A stretch of DNA of 21,156 nucleotides, from the NCBI GenBank assembly GCA_002428735.1, contig DIXO01000017.1, positions 4,383 to 25,538 of the forward strand, written 5' to 3'. This document shows, piece after piece, positions 15,597 to 21,156 of this stretch (position 1 is its first letter; every line of letters starts with the position of its first letter). The position numbers and the translations under genes were made by a program. The stretch is from Syntrophaceae bacterium UBA6078. GTDB lineage: Bacteria > Desulfobacterota > Syntrophia > Syntrophales > UBA2210. The notes under the pieces were generated by a model that saw only the letters and a program-made list of their open reading frames with translations, was not told where the DNA came from and searched no databases.

Positions 15597-16865
15597 ATGG
15601 CGACCGATATCAGGAAACAATACAATGAAGTTCTTGAAAAAATAACCGCGGAAATCGATATCTCTCCTGCGAAATACAAAACAGCTGTCGAGAGATACAC
15701 CGCCGTTGGCAACTGGCTGAATTGCGGTGAGTATGAGGGCTGTGACGAAGAGCCGCGAATTTATCCTCAAGGATCATTTCGCCTTGGAACCGTGGTTCGG
15801 CCGATCAGGAACGGAAAAGAATCTGATTACGATATTGATCTGGTATGTGAGCTCCAAAAGGAGAAGGAAATTTCAGCTCCGGGCGATATTAAAAGAGACA
15901 TCGGCGATCGGTTACAGGAAAATAAGGTTTACGAGAGGATGCTGGACAAGGAAGGTCGCAGGTGCTGGACTTTGAATTATGCGGAAGAGGACGGAATAGG
16001 TTTCCATCTTGATGTCCTACCGTCGATTCCGGAGGATCGTGAAATGGTGAGGCATCTTCAGCAGGCTGGCGTTAACCAACTCCTCTCTGCTCAAGCAATT
16101 TCGATAACCCACAGGAACGGAAATGGATCTTATAACTGGTCCGCAGGTAATCCCGGGGGCTTCGCGGATTGGTTCGATTTGAGAAAAAAGCCCGTATTCA
16201 ACAAGGTAGCTGCCAGTCAAAAAAGCTATATTTTCGAAAATCGCCAGGACATTTTTGAAAGTGTCGATGCCGTTCCTGATCAGCTGGTAAGCACCCCTCT
16301 TCAAAAAGCAATTCAGATCCTGAAGCGTCACAGGGATGTGAGATTTGCTGGCAAGCCTCAAGAGGCGAACAAGCCCATATCGATGATTATAACCACTCTT
16401 TCCGCCCAGTTTTACGAGAATGAGGAAGACATCTTATCTGCTTTGAACAATATCGTTGAAAAGATATATGCGCACGCCGGACTCATGGAACCGGGATATC
16501 ACCTGGAGAGTGCCCTTGCCGCCCGGAGAATCATATCGCTGACCACGGAGGGAAAGTGGTACATGCCCAACCCCGTCAATCCTTATGAGAACTTTGCTGA
16601 CAGGTGGCATGAAAATAATCACGAGAGGGCCAAGGCGTTTTTCCAATGGGTTGCATGGGCTCGCAGGGACTTTTTGGAGATCCTGGCCAAGAACGATATT
16701 CAGAAAATAACCGAATCGCTTGCGGGATCATTGGGAGAAAGGGCCGTGGCTTCGGCATCATCGAAACTCTCCTTATCGACCCCGGCGCTCTTTGCACCAG
16801 CCTATAAAAAAGGCTCAACCGTCGAAATCACCAACCCCAGCAAGCCGTGGACGTGCCATGGATGA
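15597..16865 (+). CDS. CBASS CD-NTase (cGAS/DncV-like nucleotidyltransferase)
   Basis: The enzyme makes a cyclic di- or trinucleotide signal on phage infection. The 422-aa product has the polymerase-beta-type active site: GS in YPQGSFRLGT (56-65), the metal pair D79/D81 in SDYDIDLVCEL, and a third acidic residue D139 in FHLDVLPS. The helical C-terminal domain typical of CD-NTases follows. The protein ends PSKPWTCHG, with a C-terminal glycine, as needed for thioester transfer by the E2 of type II CBASS. ATG 15597 has AAGGAGG just upstream; open frame further 5' is shadow of the phospholipase gene. The stop overlaps the E2-like gene start by eight bases. The clade and nucleotide product cannot be read from sequence by eye. 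Confidence 0.92.
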   Translation: MATDIRKQYNEVLEKITAEIDISPAKYKTAVERYTAVGNWLNCGEYEGCDEEPRIYPQGSFRLGTVVRPIRNGKESDYDIDLVCELQKEKEISAPGDIKRDIGDRLQENKVYERMLDKEGRRCWTLNYAEEDGIGFHLDVLPSIPEDREMVRHLQQAGVNQLLSAQAISITHRNGNGSYNWSAGNPGGFADWFDLRKKPVFNKVAASQKSYIFENRQDIFESVDAVPDQLVSTPLQKAIQILKRHRDVRFAGKPQEANKPISMIITTLSAQFYENEEDILSALNNIVEKIYAHAGLMEPGYHLESALAARRIISLTTEGKWYMPNPVNPYENFADRWHENNHERAKAFFQWVAWARRDFLEILAKNDIQKITESLAGSLGERAVASASSKLSLSTPALFAPAYKKGSTVEITNPSKPWTCHG

Positions 16866-17616
16866 TTCTCATCGTGTTCTGATTGAAACTCAGTTCCGGG
16901 ATTTATCAGAATTTTATCCGGATTTGAGACTGGAAGAAAACCAGGGTGAGTGGGTATTAAAAGGCATCCTCGATTTCTCCGCCTGTTATGAAAATACCAA
17001 AATCCAAGATTCATTCCAGATCGAGATTTCCATTTCGGCGGAGTATTCAAGAGAATTGCCGGCTGCAAAAGAAACTGGAGGAAGGATTCCCCTTGATCCT
17101 GATTTCCATATAAATCCGGATGGGTCCTTTTGCTTGGGTGCTCCAGTTGATATTAAAAGGAAATTCGCTCAGGAACCAACGCTGCTGGGCTTCATCAATA
17201 ATCTTGTAATACCTTTCCTGTTCTCCTTTTCCTATCGGGAACGGAATGGTGCTATGCCATATGGGGAACTATCTCACGGTGGTCAGGGATTAGTGGAATA
17301 TTATTTGAAATATTTCGACATCACTTCTGAATTGTCAGTGCTCAGGCTTATTGGAATACTTGCCACTGATAAATATCGCGGTCATCACGATTGCCCCTGC
17401 GGAAGCGGGAAAAGGATTAGAAAGTGCCACGGCAATAAGGTCCTAGAGTTAAAAGCCCTCCAGAGCACACGTGAATTTTTATCCGAGTATTTGGCAGTCC
17501 TGCTCCATTTAAGAAAAACGAAGAAGGCACTTTCAAATGAATTAATCAATCAACAAGCCCTAACCCTTATTAAAAAAGAGCAGAGGGCTTTGCGAGCACA
17601 AGTGAGCGGAAAATAA
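16858..17616 (+). CDS. CBASS E2-like protein fused to a SEC-C zinc motif
   Basis: In type II-short CBASS an E2-like protein without an E1 partner forms a thioester with the CD-NTase C-terminus and modulates it. The 252-aa product has a UBC-like core: beta strands to about residue 65, then HINPDGSFCLG (84-94) in which Cys92 sits where the E2 catalytic cysteine is expected after His-x-Asn. An alpha-helical part with GQGLVEYYL follows. Residues 179-191 (CPCGSGKRIRKCH) are a clear SEC-C zinc-binding motif, and a lysine-rich helical tail follows. ATG 16858 overlaps the CD-NTase stop by eight bases. The frame is open further upstream, but that part is antiparallel-free shadow of the CD-NTase. The E2 assignment rests on the motif and on operon position. 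Confidence 0.75.
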   Translation: MDDSHRVLIETQFRDLSEFYPDLRLEENQGEWVLKGILDFSACYENTKIQDSFQIEISISAEYSRELPAAKETGGRIPLDPDFHINPDGSFCLGAPVDIKRKFAQEPTLLGFINNLVIPFLFSFSYRERNGAMPYGELSHGGQGLVEYYLKYFDITSELSVLRLIGILATDKYRGHHDCPCGSGKRIRKCHGNKVLELKALQSTREFLSEYLAVLLHLRKTKKALSNELINQQALTLIKKEQRALRAQVSGK

Positions 17617-17651
17617 ACGATAAATGCATTCCCGGGAAAGGAGAGTTTGCC

Positions 17652-18338
17652 ATGAAAGGCTTGAGAAAAGCTCTGCCAGGTATCTTAATCTTAGTTTGCG
17701 CAATAACTGTTGCGTGCGCATCCATACCGCCCGAAGCACCTGAAATGTCTGCTGAGCTCGGGAAGAGGATTGCTGCTATTCAGGATGCGAATCTGAGCCT
17801 GCTTCATCGTTTCTTTGATCTCAAAAGAGCAGAGGTCGATAGATTTATCCAGAACGAGTGGGTTCCAACCCTTGCTCAAGAAGTATTTTCTGATTCAAAA
17901 ATTAAAAAGACTTGGGACATCATAGTTGCTGAGAATAATCCCGTAGACAGGCTAACCTTTTTGGTGATTACAGGTCCGAAGCTGCAGGAAAGAATTAACC
18001 TAAAACGCGCCGAACTCATAAAACCACTTGACGAGATCGAAAGACGTATTGAGGAAAATCTTCGGAATGAATACGCGCAAGCAGGGGCAATTAATAATAC
18101 GATTACCAGTTTCCTTTTTTCTGCTTCCAAAGTTGACCAAAACCGAAACAGGTACTTGGCAATGACGGGTATTACGGAGAGTAAGATTGGAATTGCAATA
18201 GACAAGGTAAATACCACGGTCAGCGATTTGGTCTCTGGAGCTAAGAAGGTTGAAGATAACGCAATAAAGGGAGAAGAGTATCTTAAAAAATTAAAGGTAA
18301 TTAAAGATTCTTTAATCTCAAGCAATAAGGAGGGATAA
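17652..18338 (+). CDS. Unknown lipoprotein downstream of CBASS
   Basis: The 228-aa product starts MKGLRKALPG with a hydrophobic signal and a lipobox ending at Cys22 (ITVAC-AS), so it should be a lipid-anchored envelope protein. Position +2 after Cys is Ala, not Asp, favouring outer-membrane sorting by the E. coli rule. The rest is almost wholly helical and charged with coiled-coil character (about residues 100-145 and 165-220). I recognise no family. AAGGAGA precedes ATG 17652. It lies 35 bases after the E2-like gene in the same direction, so it may share the CBASS transcript; a 10-bp palindrome (TTCCCGGGAA, 17629-17638) lies in that gap. It is AT-rich, as cargo. Confidence 0.72.
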   Translation: MKGLRKALPGILILVCAITVACASIPPEAPEMSAELGKRIAAIQDANLSLLHRFFDLKRAEVDRFIQNEWVPTLAQEVFSDSKIKKTWDIIVAENNPVDRLTFLVITGPKLQERINLKRAELIKPLDEIERRIEENLRNEYAQAGAINNTITSFLFSASKVDQNRNRYLAMTGITESKIGIAIDKVNTTVSDLVSGAKKVEDNAIKGEEYLKKLKVIKDSLISSNKEG

Positions 18339-18340
18339 AA

Positions 18341-18634
18341 ATGCCTGTAAACTGGGATGAATTCAAGAGCGATGTTGATTCAGTTATCGAATCGGCAGCA
18401 AGGCGTACCGATGATCGACTGGCTTCAAAAATATCTTCTGTTACCAGAATGACCGAGGAAGAAATCAAAGAACTTTTTCCAAAGCCAGCCGATGTCGAAA
18501 AACTCGCAGAGTTGATGAAAATTGTTAGCTCGGCCACTGATCGTAATACAAAAATTAACAACATAGTCTCTAACGTGGAGGGATTTGCTGGGGTTATTCT
18601 AACTCTCTTAGAGAAGTACGTACGTTTAAGTTAA
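18341..18634 (+). CDS. Unknown 97-aa helical protein paired with the lipoprotein
   Basis: The product is small, acidic and predicted all-helical, with no signal peptide (MPVNWDEFKSDVDSVIESAA at the start; a hydrophobic C-terminal helix GFAGVILTLLEKYV). It starts two bases after the lipoprotein stop, with GGAGGG upstream of ATG 18341, so the two are made together. I recognise no family. A cytosolic partner of an envelope lipoprotein is unusual unless one of them is exported differently. Confidence 0.68.
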   Translation: MPVNWDEFKSDVDSVIESAARRTDDRLASKISSVTRMTEEEIKELFPKPADVEKLAELMKIVSSATDRNTKINNIVSNVEGFAGVILTLLEKYVRLS

Positions 18635-18701
18635 GCTTCCCGTCAGAGCGTCTACTTTTGGAAAAGCCGGTCGCGTCAATGATGTTCAGGAGGAGTGTTA
18701 G

Positions 18702-18991
18702 GTAAATACTATCGCAACTTTAGTTTCCGGAAGAATCTTTCTCGTCACAGGTAAGCTTGAATTTGGAAAAGAGAGCAAAAGACTGAGAATGCAGTGCGTC
18801 GTGGAGGATCATGTCTGGAAAGCTCAGCCCGACTGGATTATCTTGTTGTCGGAAATCTCGGGCAGGGGCAATGGAAATACAGCAGGTACGAAGCGAAGAT
18901 CGAAGACTGCATAAATGCAATCACGGCAGGAAAGTCAAATTGCTTGATCGTGCAAGAATCGTCTTTAAACGAGGGCTATTGTTCTGAATGA
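18702..18991 (+). pseudogene. Frameshifted BRCT-domain gene
   Basis: One frame from 18702 reads GRIFLVTGKLEFGKESKRLR, the first strand of a BRCT domain (phosphopeptide- and DNA-end-binding fold of ligases and repair proteins). At about 18788 the sense continues in the -1 frame: RRGGSCLESSARLDYLVVG, then QWKYSRYEAKIEDC, and ends at TGA 18989-18991. The order TGK.fG, then GG, then DYLVVG, then W..S.y..KIE is the BRCT pattern seen in small bacterial BRCT proteins. Loss of one A in GAGAA-TGC explains the break. No ATG lies in the first frame and TAG at 18699-18701 closes it upstream, so the 5' part is probably missing too. Confidence 0.6.
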
Positions 18992-19015
18992 ATGAACTCT
19001 TGAAAGGAGAACATG

Positions 19016-19264
19016 ATGAGTAAAGGACAAGATCGCACTGTATACAAAAGATCGGATGGTGTGTGGGTAAATAAAAGAAACGATACAGAAAAGGCGAGCA
19101 GCCTTCATACCACTCAAAAAGACGCGCGTGATGCGGCTAAGGAGATGCTGCAGAATCAAGGTGGAGGGGAACTGACAGTCATCGGGCGAGACAGAAAGAT
19201 TGTGAGCAAAGATACAATAGCGCCAGGAAAAGATCCCTGTCCGCCGAGAGACAAAGAACACTGA
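19016..19264 (+). CDS. DUF2188-family small protein
   Basis: The 82-aa product matches the DUF2188 pattern: a start like MSK...VYKRSDGVWVNKR, then SSLHTTQKDARDAAKEM, ending GGELTVIGRDRKIVSKD and DPCPPRDKEH. The family is widespread on mobile elements and has no firmly assigned biochemical role. AAAGGAGA lies upstream of two adjacent ATG codons (19013, 19016); the second matches the usual family start. It is the last gene of the cargo block. Confidence 0.8.
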   Translation: MSKGQDRTVYKRSDGVWVNKRNDTEKASSLHTTQKDARDAAKEMLQNQGGGELTVIGRDRKIVSKDTIAPGKDPCPPRDKEH

Positions 19265-19289
19265 GGCATCCTTAATTTGTTTTCGGCCA

Positions 19290-19317
19290 CCGAAGAATTG
19301 AGCTTCAATCGCTTCGG
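19290..19317 (+). terminator. Stem-loop after the DUF2188 gene
   Basis: CCGAAG (19290-19295) pairs with CTTCGG (19312-19317), and inside it ATTGA (19297-19301) pairs with TCAAT (19305-19309) around a GCT loop, giving an 11-pair stem with a small internal loop. It lies 25 bases after the stop codon. Without a U-tract it is only terminator-like. Confidence 0.4.
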
Positions 19318-19722
19318 ATTAATCGCGCCAAATGATATTTCCCCGGCGCATTGAATCTGAGTTTCGATGAATTGCTGCAGAAAACAATCTCGGGAGCCAT
19401 TGCATCTTTGAACAGTGTCCAGGACCGAATTTAATTCTCTTCAAAAGTAGCAGATCCTGGTGATTAAAGCTCCTTTTTCATTTGATTTTTCTGGATTTGA
19501 TCCTCCGATTTGGCATTCCACTTACGACCGAATGGCAATTGTTTCTGTGAACTCGTCCATTTTGAAGCCGTATCCCTCCGAGAAAATGAAGATCAAGGCA
19601 GCCGATTCATCCGATCTGAATCGAGACCCGAAAATTTTTTCCAGAATCGCAAGTCATCCAAGTAGCTGAACTCACGCCGCGCCGGCTGCGTCAATCCCCC
19701 TCCTTGCTGTAATTTCTCGCCG
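19318..19722. other. About 400 bases without a convincing gene
   Basis: No frame here has a ribosome site with a protein-like product. One short stretch (about 19360-19440) reads LSFDELLQKTISGAIASLNS before stops, which could be a decayed gene fragment. A GTG-initiated 69-codon frame at 19460-19669 looks non-coding. This is probably eroded cargo sequence just before backbone genes resume. Confidence 0.5.
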
Positions 19723-19751
19723 AAAATCCCTGCATCGAAAACATTATATAT
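19723..19751 (+). repeat. 29-bp direct repeat, copy 2 (probable promoter element)
   Basis: These bases are identical to 8651-8679. The sequence ends in TTATATAT, followed by CAGGAG instead of TAAGGAG. It lies 31 bases before the ATG of the first backbone gene downstream of the second cargo block, so here transcription would have a very short leader. Confidence 0.75.
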
Positions 19752-19782
19752 CAGGAGAACTATGTGAAAGGGGATGCCTGTC

Positions 19783-20031
19783 ATGGACTTCCTGGAATTT
19801 CTGAACCCGCTCAAATATTTTTCTCACGAGGGATACCAGTCCTTCTGGCGGACGCTCTTTGCCACCGTCCTTCAGGGATTCTGGGCGAGACTTTTTGCGG
19901 CCTCTTTCCTCTTCCTCGCCTTCTGGTTCGGCGTGCGCAGGCAGCGGTTCCAGATCGGCTTTGCATACTTTGTAATATCTGTCGCAATGACCTACGGGGC
20001 CACGGTCCTGAGACTCCTGGGGTTCAGGTAG
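19783..20031 (+). CDS. Small backbone membrane protein
   Basis: The 82-aa product begins MDFLEFLNPLKYFSHEGYQ and has two hydrophobic segments (about residues 22-45 and 55-78) separated by a basic turn (GVRRQRFQ), predicting a two-helix inner-membrane protein with the loop inside. I recognise no family. ATG 19783 is chosen because AAAGGGG (19767-19773) lies nine bases upstream; ATG 19774 is in frame but abuts that site. GC-rich codon use marks it as element backbone. It lies 13 bases before a second membrane gene. Confidence 0.7.
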   Translation: MDFLEFLNPLKYFSHEGYQSFWRTLFATVLQGFWARLFAASFLFLAFWFGVRRQRFQIGFAYFVISVAMTYGATVLRLLGFR

Positions 20032-20044
20032 AAAGGAGACGTCC

Positions 20045-20749
20045 ATGCCGGGCGGAAGCGGAACGGTTGTTATCACGAGCGGCGGCGGAGAGTCGAAGCC
20101 CAAGGGAATCATCGACGCCCTGTCGGAAATCGAAAAATTCTCCGCCATGGACAGGAAGGGAAGCGAGATCCCGGAGCGGTTCTTCACGACCAAGAACCGG
20201 ATCGAGTATTTCGAGGCAGGTTTCAAGGGTTCCCTGGTGAGCGGGCTCGTGAGCGCCCTTCTCGCCCCCCTGGCGATCGGGGTCCTGGAAAAACTGATCC
20301 CGGTCTTCGGGGACACGGAGCCGACGACATTCGACAAGGGCTTTGTCTTCCTGATCGCGCTCAGCTTCAGCATCGGCTACGCCGTCTTCATCGGGGGCAT
20401 GGGAAGGTACTACGCCGGGAGATTCACCCGGGTCATGATCCGGAGTTTCGTGAGCGGGACGATCGTCGGGGCGATCCTGAAGATGGTCCTGGCTTTCATC
20501 CTGTTCCACTTCCTGTACCTGGTCGTCCTGACTGATGGGAGGATCGCGGCGTTTCTTTCGATCTTCCGCTCCTGGGTCGCGCCGGGGACGCTGGAGAATG
20601 TCTACGGCTGGATCGTCGAGTTCAAGCCGGTTCTCCTCATATCGGCCTGGTTCATCGTGCTCACGACCGTGATCTTCATCATGGTCCCGGTGATCAGCAT
20701 CGGGATCGCTTTATACAGGGAACGAAAAACATCTCTCAAGGAGGAATGA
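20045..20749 (+). CDS. Polytopic backbone membrane protein
   Basis: The 234-aa product has a glycine-rich start and a cytosolic N-terminal region (to about residue 60), then four or five transmembrane segments (around 65-85, 98-118, 132-160 and 195-222) and a short basic, acidic-ended tail. I recognise no family. GAAAGGAGACG precedes ATG 20045. It sits between two small genes in one operon (gaps of 13 and 3 bases). Because the coupling ATPase here lacks its own membrane helices, this protein is a candidate anchor for it, by inference only. Confidence 0.72.
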   Translation: MPGGSGTVVITSGGGESKPKGIIDALSEIEKFSAMDRKGSEIPERFFTTKNRIEYFEAGFKGSLVSGLVSALLAPLAIGVLEKLIPVFGDTEPTTFDKGFVFLIALSFSIGYAVFIGGMGRYYAGRFTRVMIRSFVSGTIVGAILKMVLAFILFHFLYLVVLTDGRIAAFLSIFRSWVAPGTLENVYGWIVEFKPVLLISAWFIVLTTVIFIMVPVISIGIALYRERKTSLKEE

Positions 20750-20752
20750 CGC

Positions 20753-21097
20753 ATGGAAGAGCAAAACCGGTTGACCGACCGAATCGAAAGGAAAGTCTCC
20801 CTGGCCAGGGAGCGGGATACGAGGGTCATCATCACCAGGACTTCCGATACCCACCGGGTCCTCGACATCGTGAGGAGCGCCGACAAGGCTATCCGCATCC
20901 TGAGAAACGGACTCCTGATCCGCTTCACGACCCCGGAGGTACTTCCCCTCTTGGAAGACTACCAGAAAGCGGTCGAGGGGTTGAACCGGATCGCTGCCCG
21001 GATCTGCGAGAAGGCCGGGGTGCCCTACCGCCCCCCGAAGGGAATGGAGAATCGGGAGGACGGCGCCGACGCCGAGGAGAAGGGCAAAAAGAAGTAA
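20753..21097 (+). CDS. Unknown 114-aa cytosolic backbone protein
   Basis: The product is soluble, rich in Arg, Lys and Glu, with no cysteine pair or signal peptide. Segments RVIITRTSDTHRVLDIVRSA and LIRFTTPEVLPLLEDYQKAV (about residues 24-75) suggest a compact alpha/beta domain, followed by a helix and a charged tail ending GKKK. I recognise no family. AAGGAGGAATGACGC precedes ATG 20753, so it is translated right after the polytopic membrane protein. GC-rich composition matches the backbone. Confidence 0.7.
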   Translation: MEEQNRLTDRIERKVSLARERDTRVIITRTSDTHRVLDIVRSADKAIRILRNGLLIRFTTPEVLPLLEDYQKAVEGLNRIAARICEKAGVPYRPPKGMENREDGADAEEKGKKK

Positions 21098-21099
21098 AT

Positions 21100-21118
21100 T
21101 TCCCGGTCGTTCCGGGAA
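21100..21118 (+). terminator. Hairpin after the last backbone gene
   Basis: TTCCCGG (21100-21106), a TCGTT loop and CCGGGAA (21112-21118) form a perfect 7-bp stem just after the stop codon. A run of five T's follows 11 bases later rather than immediately, so it is a plausible but imperfect intrinsic terminator. Confidence 0.55.
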
Positions 21119-21156
21119 TACGAAATATTTTTAGGGTCTAGACTAGCTGAGGGGAT

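Noticed and set aside
16720..16857. 5' extension of the E2-like frame
   Set aside because: It is a shadow of the CD-NTase. ATG 16858 in the overlap is the sensible start.
17629..17638. TTCCCGGGAA palindrome as a terminator
   Set aside because: It has no loop and no U-tract. It is either chance or a small protein-binding site, so it is mentioned only under the lipoprotein.
19460..19669. 69-codon frame with GTG start
   Set aside because: There is no ribosome site, composition is like non-coding DNA, and the product has no recognisable feature.
1..21156. CRISPR arrays, tRNA or rRNA genes, transposases or integrases
   Set aside because: No regularly spaced direct repeats with spacers, no cloverleaf or rRNA-like stretch, and no DDE, tyrosine- or serine-recombinase protein were found. 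The element's integrase, if any, lies outside the window.

Overview
The window is part of an integrated or plasmid-borne conjugative element from a GC-rich Gram-negative bacterium. The protein style (TraF/TraH/TraG of the F-type mating apparatus, an HD-type MobH-like relaxase, a NusA-like protein, DUF2188) suggests a deltaproteobacterium-like (Desulfobacterota) host, but that assignment is inference. Backbone genes are visibly GC-rich with strong, uniform codon use. The genes lodged between them are AT-richer, as expected of exchangeable cargo.

Layout. (1) 1-5459: end of an F-type type IV secretion operon: tail of an unidentified gene, then traF, traH and traG. (2) 5490-8567: first cargo block: an unknown 101-aa protein, an AbiEi/AbiEii toxin-antitoxin pair, a small two-helix membrane protein and, on the minus strand, an XRE antitoxin behind a frameshifted RelE-like toxin. 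(3) 8651-13105: backbone operon: topoisomerase-III-type zinc-ribbon protein, lytic transglycosylase, a NusA-like protein, a TraD-like coupling ATPase and a TraI-like relaxase. The last three are joined by ATGA overlaps. (4) 13190-19264: second cargo block: a minus-strand regulator/protease pair resembling CapH/CapP, divergent from a CBASS operon (patatin-like phospholipase, CD-NTase, E2-like protein fused to a SEC-C zinc motif). It is followed by a lipoprotein plus small helical protein, a frameshifted BRCT gene and a DUF2188 protein. (5) 19723-21156: backbone resumes with a small membrane protein, a larger polytopic membrane protein and a 114-aa cytosolic protein, then a hairpin.

How it fits together. 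TraF/H/G build the envelope-spanning mating channel and pilus, the transglycosylase opens peptidoglycan, and TraD and TraI select and process DNA for transfer. The cargo is defensive. AbiE is an abortive-infection toxin-antitoxin system. CBASS senses phage, makes a nucleotide second messenger and activates the phospholipase. Its CD-NTase ends in glycine and sits beside an E2-like protein, which fits the type II-short arrangement in which the E2 acts on the CD-NTase C-terminus. The CapH/CapP-like pair probably keeps the operon silent until damage occurs.

Most notable: an exact 29-bp direct repeat (8651-8679 and 19723-19751) lies at the right edge of both cargo blocks, just before backbone genes resume. 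The transfer operon carries its own NusA-like transcription factor. The CBASS E2 carries a C-terminal SEC-C motif. Two cargo genes are broken by what look like single-base deletions.
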